Source: Bacteroidota bacterium (GTDB lineage: Bacteria; Bacteroidota; Bacteroidia; Flavobacteriales; Flavobacteriaceae). From it: a stretch of DNA of 64,000 nucleotides. The position numbers and the translations under genes are program-made. The stretch is taken from NCBI GenBank assembly GCA_027592025.1, contig JAQCIQ010000005.1, forward strand, positions 59,096 through 123,095. The letters run 5' to 3'. A model generated the notes under the pieces. That model saw only the letters and a list, made by a program, of their open reading frames with translations. It was not told the origin of the DNA and did no database searches. The number at the start of each line of letters is the position of its first letter. Within the stretch, counting starts at the first letter, position 1. Positions 1 through 8,986 of this stretch are shown here, one piece after another.

Positions 1-2154
1 GCTGCAGAGCGAAGCAAAGAAAATTTAAGATCATTCTTCTTCAAAAAAGGTTGGTTTGACATAGAAGTGTCCGAAAGCATTGACTCACTTGATGTCCAGA
101 AAATAAGGGTCAACTATATCGTGACCAAAAACAAACCTTATATTATTGACAGTATTTCTCACACCATCTCCTCACCTATTATTGAGAAACTGTATACCGA
201 AAACTCTTCGGAATCAAAGGTGAAATCGGGAGAAATCTTCAATGAAAACAACTTTATCGCTGAAAGAGAGCGGTTGACAGGGATTTTTCGCAACAAAGGC
301 ATCTATCATTTTTCTTCCGACTACATCAGTTTCAAGTTTGACACCATTGGAACGGGTCAAAAAGTAAATACCATTTTAGATATTGAAGATAGAATCATAC
401 GAAACGAAGATTCTGTCAGTCGGGCCGACTTTCAACCTTTTAAAATAAATAAAGTTCAAATATTTACCGATTCAAATGCCGACAACCGAGGCAAAACACC
501 AACAGATTCGCTCAAGTATCGGGGTTTTGTGTTTTACAGCTATGGCCCGATGAAATACCGTCCTCAAGCCTTGGCCAAGGCCATTTTTATCAAACCCGAC
601 AGCTTGTTCAGCGACATTGACCGCAGCAGAACATATCGCTATATCAACGAATTGCAAACTTTCAAATACCCGAATATCGAATATCAGGAAAGGCCTCGCG
701 ACAGTTCTTTGTTAACTTCCATCTATCTCAGCCCAAGACCCAAATACGGCCTTGGGTTTGATGTTAATGTCTCTCAGAGCAATATCCAAGCCGTAGGATT
801 TTCATTTAGTAGTGCTCTGAAAATCCGAAATGTATTCAAGGGTTCCGAAACATTAGAGATTTCGGCCATTGGGGCCATTGGATCCTCGAAAGACGGTGCT
901 GAATCTAGAACCAATTTTTTCGACATCAACGAAATAGGAACCGATCTCAGGCTGATCATCCCTAGATTTGTATTTCCTTTTAACGTAGAGAAATTGATTC
1001 CCAACGAAATGACTCCCTTTACTAGGCTGAGTGGAGGCTATTCCAGTCAAACAAATATTGGCTTAGACAAGCAATCGATCAAAGCAGTTCTTAACTATAA
1101 TTGGAAACCGAGCAGCCAGGTTAAAAATAGTATGGATTTAATCAACATTCAATACGTTAGAAACTTGGATCCAGGGAGGTATTTTACAGTTTATCAGAAC
1201 TCCTTTTCTCGTTTAGAAAACATCGCAGTTAGCAGCTATCCAACCCCAACATCATTTTTGATTATGGACGAGTTCGGCAATGCCAATCTCGACATTAATC
1301 AAGCGGATCAATTTATTGATTTGGTGGCATCAGACAACGCCTTTGCGTCCAGCAATCCAGATGACGCCAGAAACGTTAGAAATATAAAAGAGCGTAAAAC
1401 GCGTTTGACACAAAACAACTTAATTATTGCATCCAACTTTAATTACACCTTCGATAAGAGAGAAGATGTTTTCGACGCAGACTATTCGATTTTTAAAGGT
1501 CGCATTGAACTTGCAGGGAATCTTTTGAACGCCACCAAAACTCTTTTAAATCTTCCTACAAACGAATATGGGGAATCTGAAGTCAACGGTGTTGCCTTTT
1601 CTCAATATGTCAAAACGGACCTAGATTATATTAAACATTGGTCTTTAGGTTACGGAAATATTCTTGCATTCCGAGCCTATGGGGGCATTGCCGTACCCAT
1701 TGGAAATTCGAGTAGCATTCCGTTTTCGAAAAGTTATTTTGCGGGAGGAACTAACGATAACCGAGCTTGGACTGCCTACAATTTGGGCCCAGGTAAAACC
1801 AATAGTCCCAACGAGTTCAATGAAGCCAACATGAAATTAGCCTTCAATTTAGAGCACCGCTACAATCTATTTGGGAGCTTCAAGGGTGCCTTTTTTGTTG
1901 ATGCTGGAAATATTTGGAATGTCTATACCGATGGCATCAACGATCCCGATTCCACCTTTGATGGATTTCGAGATTTTGCAGATTTGGCTGTAGGTTCTGG
2001 GTTTGGAATTCGGTATGACATTAGTTTATTTGCTTTCAGATTTGACGTTGGCTTTAAGACCTATGAACCCTCAAAAATCGACGGGTCTCGATGGTTCAAA
2101 AATTACAATTTCAGCAATGCCGTTTATAACATAGGCATAAATTACCCATTCTAA
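1..2154 (+). CDS. BamA/TamA-like outer-membrane assembly protein (5' truncated by window)
   Basis: The frame is open from base 1, so the true start lies before the window; 717 residues are visible. A POTRA-like stretch (around visible residues 140-240) is followed by a long beta-rich part with alternating aromatic strands. Late in the barrel the protein reads GGTNDNRAW, at the place where the BamA/TamA superfamily carries its conserved loop-6 R-G-F/Y-type motif. It ends in phenylalanine (NIGINYPF), as expected for a barrel recognised by the BAM complex. The most likely identity is the Bacteroidota TamL type (TamA-like lipoprotein), but the N-terminus with a possible lipobox is missing, so BamA-like is the safer name. 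No paired inner-membrane TamB gene is seen downstream; fbaA follows after 54 bases with its own promoter. Confidence 0.82.
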   Translation, partial: AAERSKENLRSFFFKKGWFDIEVSESIDSLDVQKIRVNYIVTKNKPYIIDSISHTISSPIIEKLYTENSSESKVKSGEIFNENNFIAERERLTGIFRNKGIYHFSSDYISFKFDTIGTGQKVNTILDIEDRIIRNEDSVSRADFQPFKINKVQIFTDSNADNRGKTPTDSLKYRGFVFYSYGPMKYRPQALAKAIFIKPDSLFSDIDRSRTYRYINELQTFKYPNIEYQERPRDSSLLTSIYLSPRPKYGLGFDVNVSQSNIQAVGFSFSSALKIRNVFKGSETLEISAIGAIGSSKDGAESRTNFFDINEIGTDLRLIIPRFVFPFNVEKLIPNEMTPFTRLSGGYSSQTNIGLDKQSIKAVLNYNWKPSSQVKNSMDLINIQYVRNLDPGRYFTVYQNSFSRLENIAVSSYPTPTSFLIMDEFGNANLDINQADQFIDLVASDNAFASSNPDDARNVRNIKERKTRLTQNNLIIASNFNYTFDKREDVFDADYSIFKGRIELAGNLLNATKTLLNLPTNEYGESEVNGVAFSQYVKTDLDYIKHWSLGYGNILAFRAYGGIAVPIGNSSSIPFSKSYFAGGTNDNRAWTAYNLGPGKTNSPNEFNEANMKLAFNLEHRYNLFGSFKGAFFVDAGNIWNVYTDGINDPDSTFDGFRDFADLAVGSGFGIRYDISLFAFRFDVGFKTYEPSKIDGSRWFKNYNFSNAVYNIGINYPF

Positions 2155-2176
2155 ATGGTGTAAAATGAAAAATGAT

Positions 2177-2184
2177 TACATTTG
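2177..2184 (+). promoter_or_regulatory. Bacteroidota-type -7 element of fbaA
   Basis: TACATTTG matches the Bacteroidota -7 consensus TAnnTTTG and lies 24 bases before the fbaA ATG. No clear -33 TTTG is seen at the usual 19-base distance. The leader between it and the ATG is A-rich without a Shine-Dalgarno sequence, typical for the phylum. Confidence 0.55.
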
Positions 2185-2208
2185 ATTCCTTAAACCAAAA
2201 ACAAAAAA

Positions 2209-3276
2209 ATGTCCAATACACTTAAAGCAGGAGTAGCTACAGGAGACGAAGTTCAGGCCATATTTCGAATGGCAAAAGAGAAGCAATTTGCTTTGCCTGC
2301 TGTCAATGTCATTGGCTCAAACAGTATTAACGGCGTTCTTGAAACGGCGAGAGACCTAAACGCTCCAGTCATTATTCAGTATTCTAATGGCGGAGGCAGT
2401 TTCAATGCTGGTAAAGGACTTTCGAACGCAGGGCAGGCCTCGGCCATTGCTGGCTCGATTGCCGGTGCTCACCACGTCCACCAGATGGCTCAAGCCTATG
2501 GCGTGCCAGTAATTTTACACACCGACCATTGTGCCAAAAACCTATTGCCTTGGATAGATGGTTTGTTAGATGCTGGAGAAGCGCATTTTAAATCGACTGG
2601 GAAATCCCTGTACAGTTCTCACATGATCGACCTCTCAGAAGAGTCGTTGGAAGAAAATATTGAAACGTGTAAAAAATACTTGGAGCGCATGTCAAAAATT
2701 GGCATGACCCTAGAAATTGAACTCGGCGTGACTGGTGGAGAAGAAGACGGGGTGGATAACAGCGGTGTAGACAGTTCTAAGCTTTACACTCAACCTGATG
2801 AAGTTGCTTACGCCTTTGAAGAGTTGAGACAAGTCAGTGATCGCTTTACAGTTGCAGCTGCCTTTGGCAATGTTCACGGGGTATACAAGCCCGGTAATGT
2901 GGTTTTGACTCCAAAAATTTTAAAAAATTCTCAAGACTTTGTTTCCTCAAAATACGGGGTGCCGCACAATACAATAGACTTTGTTTTTCATGGCGGATCA
3001 GGATCGACTGTAGAAGAAATAAGAGAAGCTATTTCCTATGGTGTGGTCAAAATGAATATTGATACTGACATGCAGTATGCTTTTATGAGTGGAATCAGAG
3101 ATTACATGAACACCTATTCGGCCTACCTGAAAGGTCAGATTGGTAATCCAGAAGGCGAGGATGTACCGAATAAAAAATATTATGATCCAAGACGTTGGTT
3201 GCGTGAGGGAGAATTAACCTTTAACGCCCGTTTGAAAAAGGCCTTTGAAGACCTCAACAATATTAACACGCTTTAA
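2209..3276 (+). CDS. fbaA: class II fructose-bisphosphate aldolase
   Basis: Zinc-dependent cleavage of fructose-1,6-bisphosphate to dihydroxyacetone phosphate and glyceraldehyde-3-phosphate in glycolysis and gluconeogenesis. At 355 residues it has the length of class IIA enzymes (E. coli FbaA 359). Visible family motifs are HTDHCAKN with zinc-ligand histidine, ELGVTGGEEDG, AAAFGNVHGVY with a further metal-binding histidine, FHGGSGST for phosphate binding, and VVKMNIDTDMQYAF near the C-terminus. The ATG is preceded by a consensus -7 element and an A-rich leader. accD follows after 22 bases on the same strand and may be co-transcribed. Confidence 0.96.
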   Translation: MSNTLKAGVATGDEVQAIFRMAKEKQFALPAVNVIGSNSINGVLETARDLNAPVIIQYSNGGGSFNAGKGLSNAGQASAIAGSIAGAHHVHQMAQAYGVPVILHTDHCAKNLLPWIDGLLDAGEAHFKSTGKSLYSSHMIDLSEESLEENIETCKKYLERMSKIGMTLEIELGVTGGEEDGVDNSGVDSSKLYTQPDEVAYAFEELRQVSDRFTVAAAFGNVHGVYKPGNVVLTPKILKNSQDFVSSKYGVPHNTIDFVFHGGSGSTVEEIREAISYGVVKMNIDTDMQYAFMSGIRDYMNTYSAYLKGQIGNPEGEDVPNKKYYDPRRWLREGELTFNARLKKAFEDLNNINTL

Positions 3277-3298
3277 ATAGCTTCCAAAATAGACGGAT

Positions 3299-4150
3299 AT
3301 GGCATGGTTCAAGCGTAAAGACAAAGGCATTCAAACCCCAACCGAGTCCAAAAAAGACACCCCACGAGGGTTGTGGTATAAAACACCGACTGGCAAGATT
3401 GTTGAAACAGAAGAACTTGCCAATAATTTCTATGTCAGCCCCGAAGACGGCTACCATGTTCGTATCGGAAGCGCGGAATATTTCGATATATTATTTGATG
3501 ACGAGTTCAAAGAATTAGACGCCAACATGTCATCCAAAGACCCGCTTAATTTTACGGACACCACCTCCTACAAAGATCGACTGAAAGCAGCTCAATCTAA
3601 AACTAAACTGAAAGACGCAGTAAGAACAGCGGTAGGTAAGTCAAAAGGTAAGCTTTTGGTAGTTGCGGCTATGGATTTCACCTTCATCGGAGGTTCTATG
3701 GGCAGCGTGGTAGGCGAAAAAATTGCTCGCGCTGCGGATTATGCCTTAAAGCATAACATTCCGTTTTTGATGATTTCAAAATCGGGCGGAGCGCGAATGA
3801 TGGAAGCGGCCATATCGCTTATGCAATTGGCCAAGACTTCGGCAAAGTTAGCCCAACTGGCTGACGCCAAAATACCTTACATCTCTCTTTGTACCGATCC
3901 TACTACAGGAGGAACCACAGCTTCATTTGCCATGCTTGGCGACATCAACATCTCTGAACCTGGTGCCCTGATAGGTTTTGCTGGCCCAAGGGTTGTAAGA
4001 GATACCACCGGGAAAGAATTGCCAGACGATTTCCAAACTGCTGAGTTTTTGCAAGAACATGGTTTTCTAGACTTTATTACTCACCGTTCTGAATTGAAAT
4101 ACAAAGTCAATCTGTATATAGATTTGATTTTGAATCAAAAAGTCCGTTGA
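3299..4150 (+). CDS. accD: acetyl-CoA carboxylase carboxyltransferase subunit beta, zinc-ribbon-less
   Basis: Beta half of the carboxyltransferase that makes malonyl-CoA for fatty-acid synthesis; the partner AccA is not in the window. 283 residues. The crotonase-fold core is intact: [26 protein letters not shown] and the [18 protein letters not shown] stretch. In the N-terminal part, where E. coli AccD has the four cysteines of a zinc ribbon (CDSC and CPKC), this protein reads TPTG and SPED, so all four ligands are missing although the surrounding alignment (GLWYK, YHVRI) is preserved. From memory the same loss is common to Flavobacteriia, so it is probably a lineage trait and not a defect. 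It sits between fbaA and rpsO. Confidence 0.95.
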   Translation: MAWFKRKDKGIQTPTESKKDTPRGLWYKTPTGKIVETEELANNFYVSPEDGYHVRIGSAEYFDILFDDEFKELDANMSSKDPLNFTDTTSYKDRLKAAQSKTKLKDAVRTAVGKSKGKLLVVAAMDFTFIGGSMGSVVGEKIARAADYALKHNIPFLMISKSGGARMMEAAISLMQLAKTSAKLAQLADAKIPYISLCTDPTTGGTTASFAMLGDINISEPGALIGFAGPRVVRDTTGKELPDDFQTAEFLQEHGFLDFITHRSELKYKVNLYIDLILNQKVR

Positions 4151-4191
4151 TAATTAATTGCGCACCACACCCTTTATTTGTCGAAAAACTC

Positions 4192-4199
4192 TATATTTG
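4192..4199 (+). promoter_or_regulatory. -7 element of rpsO
   Basis: TATATTTG fits TAnnTTTG and lies 56 bases before rpsO. The resulting leader contains a perfect 7-bp inverted repeat, GAAATGA (4207-4213) and TCATTTC (4217-4223), with a three-base loop. It could form a small hairpin near the mRNA 5' end; a role in S15 autoregulation is only a possibility. Confidence 0.5.
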
Positions 4200-4255
4200 C
4201 GGTCGTGAAATGAAAATCATTTCCCGTACATAATAATCATTGAAATAATATTGGC

Positions 4256-4525
4256 ATGTATTTGACAAAAGAAAAAAAACAAGAATTGTTCGAAAAGTAC
4301 GGCAGTGCTGCAAGCAACACTGGTTCGGCAGAAGGACAAATTGCCTTGTTCACATTCAGAATCAATCACCTTACTGAGCACTTAAAAAACAATCGTAAAG
4401 ATTTTAATACTGAGCGTTCATTGGTCAAATTGGTTGGAAAACGTCGTTCATTGCTTGATTATTTGGTAAAGAAAGATATCTTGAGGTATCGTGCCATTAT
4501 CAAGGAACTTGGATTGCGTAAATAA
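4256..4525 (+). CDS. rpsO: 30S ribosomal protein S15
   Basis: 89 residues, the normal S15 length. S15 binds 16S rRNA helices 20-22 early in assembly of the small-subunit platform. Typical stretches are FGSAASNTGS-like KYGSAASNTGSAEGQ, HLKNNRKDFNTERSL, and LVGKRRSLLDYL, which form the rRNA-binding helices. It has its own promoter and an intrinsic terminator directly behind, followed by pnp. The rpsO-pnp neighbourhood is conserved across many bacteria; here the terminator implies that pnp is at least partly separately transcribed. Confidence 0.97.
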   Translation: MYLTKEKKQELFEKYGSAASNTGSAEGQIALFTFRINHLTEHLKNNRKDFNTERSLVKLVGKRRSLLDYLVKKDILRYRAIIKELGLRK

Positions 4526-4529
4526 ATTT

Positions 4530-4555
4530 AAGGAGCCTTGTGCTCCTTTTTTTTT
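4530..4555 (+). terminator. intrinsic terminator after rpsO
   Basis: AAGGAGC (4530-4536) and GCTCCTT (4542-4548) form a 7-bp stem with a five-base loop, followed by an uninterrupted T run to 4555. It begins five bases after the rpsO stop codon. Confidence 0.85.
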
Positions 4556-4668
4556 ATTGCAAACCGCCCCATAAAGGGCATTTTTTAGAAGAAGCTTCAA
4601 AAAAAGTTTTTCACTGGTCACTACAACGGCAACAACACAACGACCATTGTTTAATTTAAAACTATTTT

Positions 4669-6900
4669 ATGATTCCAAAAGTTTACAAAGAGGTTATTGA
4701 CCTCGGAGATGGGAGAGAAATTACCATCGAAACAGGCAAATTAGCCAAACAAGCCCACGGCTCGGTCGTGGTGCAAATGGGAAAAACCATGTTGCTGTGT
4801 ACAGTAGTATCAAACTACGAACCTTCGGACGTAGATTTTATGCCTTTAACCGTTGACTATCGCGAAAAGTTCTCGGCCGCTGGACGCTATCCAGGAGGAT
4901 TTTTCAAAAGAGAAGCGAGACCATCCAATGAAGAAATTTTGGTGATGAGACTCGTGGACCGCGTGTTGAGACCATTGTTTCCAAAAGATTACCACTCTGA
5001 AACTCAGTTGATGATTCAATTGATGTCTCACGACGAAGACGTCATGCCAGATGCCTTGGCAGGATTGGCAGCCTCTGCAGCCATTCAGTTGAGTGACATT
5101 CCTTTTGAGACACCTATTTCAGAAGTACGTGTAGCTCGAATTGACGGAGCTTTTATCATCAATCCCAACAGAGAACAGTTGTTAACCGCTGATATCGACA
5201 TGATCATAGGTGCTTCTGCAGACTCTGTGATGATGGTTGAAGGAGAAATGCATGAATGTTCTGAAGAAGAAATGGCAGAAGCCATCAAATTTGCTCACGA
5301 AGCGATCAAGATTCAGATTGCAGCTCAAGTGCGTTTAGCCGAAGCCTTTGGCAAAAAACCACAACGCGAAATTATCGTGGTTGAAGAAAACGCTGATCTC
5401 ATGAAAAAGATCAAAGACGCCGCCTTCGACAAGTGTTACCAAGTAGCCAAAAAAGGCCTTTCCAAGGCAGAACGCAGTGCAGCTTTCAACGAAATAAAAG
5501 ATGAAGTCACTGCTCTCTTTACTGAAGAAGAATTGGTAGAGTTTAAAAAAGAAATCTCAAGCTACTACAAAGCCGTACAAAAAGACGCGATCCGCGAACT
5601 GACCTTGTCAGAAGGACTTCGTTTAGACGGTAGAAAAACCGATGAGATTAGACCCATTTGGTGTGAAGTAGATTATTTACCCGCAACTCATGGAAGTTCG
5701 ATTTTTACCAGAGGGGAAACTCAGGCTTTGGCTACAGTCACTTTGGGAACTTCAAGAGAAGCCAATCAATTGGACATGGCAACATTCCAAGGTGAAGAAA
5801 CCTTCTACCTGCATTACAACTTCCCACCCTTTTCTACGGGAGAAGCAAAACCTCTTAGAGGGACTTCTCGACGTGAAATCGGACATGGTAACCTGGCGCA
5901 ACGTGCCTTGAAAAACATGATACCTTCAGATTGTCCCTATACTGTGCGAGTGGTGAGTGATGTTCTAGAAAGCAACGGATCGTCATCAATGGCTACTGTT
6001 TGTTCAGGAACTATGGCACTCATGGATGCTGGAGTGCAATTGAAGAAACCAGTTTCGGGTATTGCCATGGGATTGATTTCTGATGGTAATCGATTTGCAG
6101 TTTTGAGTGATATTTTAGGAGACGAAGATCATCTTGGTGATATGGATTTTAAAGTAACTGGGACAGCAGACGGGATTACAGCTTGTCAAATGGACATCAA
6201 AATCAAAGGTTTATCCTATGAAATTTTGGTCAAAGCGCTGAAGCAAGCGAGAGAAGGCAGACTTCATATCCTTAACATCATCACTGACACCATAGCCAAG
6301 CCTAACGCCGATGTTAAAGCTCACGCTCCTAAAATTATTACGGTTAGAATTCCAAACGAATATATTGGAGCTGTAATAGGCAGTGGTGGAAAAGTGATTC
6401 AAGAACTTCAAAAAACTACCAAAACAACCATTGTTATCAATGAAGATCCTGTCACCGAAGAAGGGATTGTAGAAATTTTGGGAACTGATCAAAACGGCAT
6501 CGATGCGGTATTGGCAAAAATCGATGCTTTGATGTTCAAACCTGTCGTTGGCAGTGCTTACGAGGTGAAAGTGATCAAAATTCTTGAGTTTGGTGCCGTT
6601 GTCGAATATGTTGAAGCACCAGGCAATGAAGTATTGCTTCACGTGAGCGAGTTGGCATGGGAACGTACAGAAAACGTAACCGACGTCGTGAACATTGGCG
6701 ACATCATCGATGTGAAATACTTTGGTATGGATCCTCGGACACGTAAAGAAAAAGTATCTCGAAAGGCTTTACTTGAAAAACCTGAGGGTTATGTCGAAAG
6801 ACCACCCCGCAAGGATGAAGGTAGAGGCGGTGACCGAAGAAGTGGTGGAGATCGCGACCGAAGAGGTGGCGGAGATCGCGACCGTAGAAGACGCGATTAA
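4669..6900 (+). CDS. pnp: polyribonucleotide nucleotidyltransferase (PNPase)
   Basis: Phosphorolytic 3'-5' exoribonuclease that degrades mRNA and can add 3' tails. 743 residues with the full family layout: two RNase PH-like domains (about residues 5-230 and 320-545) joined by a helical linker, a KH domain with the GxxG loop IGSGGK (about 560-620) and an S1 RNA-binding domain (about 630-700, with [14 protein letters not shown] and LLHVSEL). The C-terminus is a strongly basic arginine/glycine/aspartate tail ([17 protein letters not shown], repeated), likely a flexible RNA-binding extension. It lies behind rpsO, with no TAnnTTTG element obvious in the 113-base gap. A strong terminator follows. 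Confidence 0.97.
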   Translation: MIPKVYKEVIDLGDGREITIETGKLAKQAHGSVVVQMGKTMLLCTVVSNYEPSDVDFMPLTVDYREKFSAAGRYPGGFFKREARPSNEEILVMRLVDRVLRPLFPKDYHSETQLMIQLMSHDEDVMPDALAGLAASAAIQLSDIPFETPISEVRVARIDGAFIINPNREQLLTADIDMIIGASADSVMMVEGEMHECSEEEMAEAIKFAHEAIKIQIAAQVRLAEAFGKKPQREIIVVEENADLMKKIKDAAFDKCYQVAKKGLSKAERSAAFNEIKDEVTALFTEEELVEFKKEISSYYKAVQKDAIRELTLSEGLRLDGRKTDEIRPIWCEVDYLPATHGSSIFTRGETQALATVTLGTSREANQLDMATFQGEETFYLHYNFPPFSTGEAKPLRGTSRREIGHGNLAQRALKNMIPSDCPYTVRVVSDVLESNGSSSMATVCSGTMALMDAGVQLKKPVSGIAMGLISDGNRFAVLSDILGDEDHLGDMDFKVTGTADGITACQMDIKIKGLSYEILVKALKQAREGRLHILNIITDTIAKPNADVKAHAPKIITVRIPNEYIGAVIGSGGKVIQELQKTTKTTIVINEDPVTEEGIVEILGTDQNGIDAVLAKIDALMFKPVVGSAYEVKVIKILEFGAVVEYVEAPGNEVLLHVSELAWERTENVTDVVNIGDIIDVKYFGMDPRTRKEKVSRKALLEKPEGYVERPPRKDEGRGGDRRSGGDRDRRGGGDRDRRRRD

Positions 6901-6920
6901 TTCACTTTTGCAAAATCCTC

Positions 6921-6956
6921 AAAATCCGCTTGATACCAATCAAGCGGATTTTTTTT
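6921..6956 (+). terminator. intrinsic terminator after pnp
   Basis: A perfect 14-bp inverted repeat, 6921-6934 with 6939-6952 (core ATCCGCTTGAT and ATCAAGCGGAT), closes a four-base ACCA loop and runs into T8. It is the strongest terminator in the window and isolates pnp from the sigma-factor genes. Confidence 0.9.
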
Positions 6957-6964
6957 ATCCGATA

Positions 6965-7035
6965 TTGTAACTTTTTTCTCGTTCTGTCGTACAATCCCAC
7001 GACTACCCTATGCATCAAATTATATATCGAAGGCA
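6965..7035 (+). promoter_or_regulatory. leader/promoter region of sigma-factor copy 1, related to that of copy 2
   Basis: The 71 bases before the first sigma gene align with those before the second (about 7987-8060). Both share TTGTAAC, a TTCTG-CGTA block and a CGACTnCCCT block in the same order and spacing. This shows that the duplication included the upstream region. TAACTTTT near 6968 is a possible but imperfect -7 element. Confidence 0.5.
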
Positions 7036-7899
7036 ATGAGACAACTCAAAATCTCGAAGCAAGTCACCAACAGAGAGACGGCTTCATTGGACAAGTATTT
7101 GCAAGAAATCGGAAAAGTGGATTTGATTACAGCGGACGAAGAAGTTGAACTGGCACAAAGAATAAAAGCAGGCGATCAAGTCGCCTTAGAAAAATTGACC
7201 AAAGCCAATCTTCGCTTTGTAGTATCGGTTGCCAAGCAATATCAGAACCAAGGTCTTACCCTTCCCGACTTAATTAACGAAGGCAATTTAGGTCTGATAA
7301 AGGCCGCACAAAGATTTGACGAAACCAGGGGGTTCAAATTCATCTCTTATGCCGTTTGGTGGATTCGCCAAAGTATTCTTCAAGCCTTGGCCGAACAATC
7401 TCGAATTGTGCGGTTACCTTTGAACAAAATTGGATCAATAAACAAAATCAACAGAACCTTTGCATTCCTGGAACAATCGCATGAACGTCCGCCAAGTGCA
7501 GAAGAAATTGCCAAAGAACTTGACATGACGGTCAATGATGTTGAAGGATGTCTCGAAAATTTAGGCCGACATATTTCCATGGACGCGCCATTAGTAGAGG
7601 GTGAAGATTCAAACCTGTACGATGTGATTCGATCAGGAGAATCACCGACTCCCGATGTTAAATTGCTGCACGAATCTTTGCATATAGAAATTGAAAAGTC
7701 GTTAGAAACACTTACGCCGAGAGAAGCCGATGTCGTTCGTCTGTATTTCGGTCTTGGCAACCATCCTCCCATGACTTTGGAAGAAATCAGTGAAACTTTT
7801 GACTTGACCAGAGAGCGGGTCCGACAAATCAAAGAAAAAGCCATCCGACGGCTAAAACACACCTCAAGAAGTAAAATTTTGAAGACCTATTTAGGATAA
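7036..7899 (+). CDS. RNA polymerase primary-type sigma factor (copy 1, diverged)
   Basis: 287-residue sigma-70 protein without region 1.1, as usual for Bacteroidota RpoD/SigA. Region 1.2 ([19 protein letters not shown]), region 2 with [14 protein letters not shown] (about 105-118), region 3, and region 4.2 with the helix-turn-helix [19 protein letters not shown] (about 247-265) are all present. It is 266/287 identical to the adjacent copy. Residues 50-139 are identical, while 18 of the 21 differences fall in residues 166-252. Several positions depart from the usual flavobacterial primary sigma, e.g. [11 protein letters not shown] for [13 protein letters not shown] for QH at 243-244, and Ser252 for the normally conserved Gly in region 4.2. 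It is probably the diverged paralogue. The reading frame and key motifs are intact, so it is likely functional. Confidence 0.93.
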   Translation: MRQLKISKQVTNRETASLDKYLQEIGKVDLITADEEVELAQRIKAGDQVALEKLTKANLRFVVSVAKQYQNQGLTLPDLINEGNLGLIKAAQRFDETRGFKFISYAVWWIRQSILQALAEQSRIVRLPLNKIGSINKINRTFAFLEQSHERPPSAEEIAKELDMTVNDVEGCLENLGRHISMDAPLVEGEDSNLYDVIRSGESPTPDVKLLHESLHIEIEKSLETLTPREADVVRLYFGLGNHPPMTLEEISETFDLTRERVRQIKEKAIRRLKHTSRSKILKTYLG

Positions 7900-7943
7900 G
7901 GTCAACACCCTATATTAAAGGAGTGAATAAGAAAGTGTTCTCA

Positions 7944-7988
7944 AAAATGCTTTAAATCAAAAGTTTATTGATTTTGTTTTAGCATTTT
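7944..7988. repeat. nested inverted repeat between the two sigma genes
   Basis: AAAATGCT (7944-7951) pairs with AGCATTTT (7981-7988), and inside it AAATCAA (7954-7960) pairs with TTGATTT (7968-7974). The structure could end copy-1 transcripts or act as an operator; its right arm overlaps the start of the leader sequence shared by both copies. The rest of the 161-base gap shows no gene. Confidence 0.45.
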
Positions 7989-8060
7989 GTAACCTTGGCT
8001 GTGTTTCTGCGTATAACCCCCCGACTGCCCTGTATAACCTTATAACACATCAAACGATAA
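7987..8060 (+). promoter_or_regulatory. leader/promoter region of sigma-factor copy 2
   Basis: Homologous to 6965-7035 (TTGTAAC, TTTCTGCGTA, CCGACTGCCCT in the same order). TAACCTTG near 7991 is a near match to a -7 element. It differs from the copy-1 leader by scattered substitutions and small indels, so the two genes may now be controlled differently. Confidence 0.45.
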
Positions 8061-8924
8061 ATGAGACAACTCAAAATTACAAAGCAGGTCACCAACAGAG
8101 AGACTGCTTCATTAGACAAGTATTTGCAGGAAATCGGAAAAGTTGACCTGATAACAGCTGATGAAGAGGTCGAATTGGCGCAAAGAATAAAAGCAGGCGA
8201 TCAACTCGCCTTAGAAAAATTGACTAAAGCCAATCTTCGTTTCGTGGTCTCTGTTGCAAAACAGTATCAAAACCAAGGCCTTACCCTCCCCGATCTGATC
8301 AATGAAGGTAATTTGGGTTTAATTAAGGCAGCACAAAGATTCGATGAAACCCGCGGATTCAAATTCATCTCATATGCCGTTTGGTGGATTCGCCAAAGTA
8401 TTCTTCAAGCCTTGGCTGAGCAATCGCGAATTGTGAGATTGCCATTGAACAAAATTGGGTCCATCAACAAAATCAACAAAACTTTTGCCTTCTTGGAGCA
8501 ATCGCATGAGCGACCACCCAGTGCGGAAGAAATTGCCAAAGAATTGGACATGACCATTAACGACGTCAAAGAATCTATGAAAAATTCTGGACGACACGTA
8601 TCCATGGACGCGCCATTAGTAGAAGGTGAAGATTCGAATCTATATGACGTATTGCGCTCAGGAGAATCTCCAAATCCTGATAGAGATTTGTTGCACGAGT
8701 CACTTCGAACTGAGATTGAAAGATCGTTAGAAACCCTTACCCCACGTGAAGCCGATGTGGTTCGCCTGTATTTTGGTTTAGGCAACCAACACCCGATGAC
8801 TTTGGAAGAAATTGGGGAAACCTTTGATTTGACTCGTGAACGAGTACGACAAATCAAGGAAAAAGCCATCCGACGGTTGAAACACACCTCGCGAAGCAAA
8901 ATTCTCAAAACCTATTTAGGTTAA
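8061..8924 (+). CDS. rpoD: RNA polymerase primary sigma factor RpoD/SigA (copy 2, canonical)
   Basis: Second 287-residue sigma-70 factor, starting exactly 1025 bases after copy 1. All conserved regions are present, and the variable positions match what is typical of flavobacterial RpoD ([45 protein letters not shown]), so this is the likelier housekeeping factor. In Bacteroidota this protein recognises the TAnnTTTG/TTTG promoters seen throughout the window. The two genes differ at many silent positions along most of their length, so the duplication is not recent; one 44-base stretch (7348-7391 versus 8373-8416) is identical. A terminator follows, then rpe. Confidence 0.96.
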   Translation: MRQLKITKQVTNRETASLDKYLQEIGKVDLITADEEVELAQRIKAGDQLALEKLTKANLRFVVSVAKQYQNQGLTLPDLINEGNLGLIKAAQRFDETRGFKFISYAVWWIRQSILQALAEQSRIVRLPLNKIGSINKINKTFAFLEQSHERPPSAEEIAKELDMTINDVKESMKNSGRHVSMDAPLVEGEDSNLYDVLRSGESPNPDRDLLHESLRTEIERSLETLTPREADVVRLYFGLGNQHPMTLEEIGETFDLTRERVRQIKEKAIRRLKHTSRSKILKTYLG

Positions 8925-8929
8925 AGACC

Positions 8930-8959
8930 AACCCTCCTAATCGGAGGGTTTCTTTTTTT
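8930..8959 (+). terminator. intrinsic terminator after sigma-factor copy 2
   Basis: AACCCTCC (8930-8937) and GGAGGGTT (8943-8950) form an 8-bp GC-rich stem followed by TCTTTTTTT. It lies six bases after the stop codon and 27 before rpe. Confidence 0.87.
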
Positions 8960-8986
8960 ACACTATTTTTGATGAAAATTTAAACC

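Noticed and set aside
555..2154. Naming the first protein BamA outright
   Set aside because: The N-terminal part is outside the window and the GGTNDNRAW loop fits the TamL type as well; only superfamily membership is secure.
6211..6642. 143-residue antisense frame within pnp
   Set aside because: Lies fully within the KH/S1 coding part of pnp; composition is that of a shadow frame.
7380..8908. Antisense frames of 160 and 167 residues over both sigma genes
   Set aside because: They mirror the conserved coding strand, are similar only because the genes are duplicates, and show no domain or promoter.
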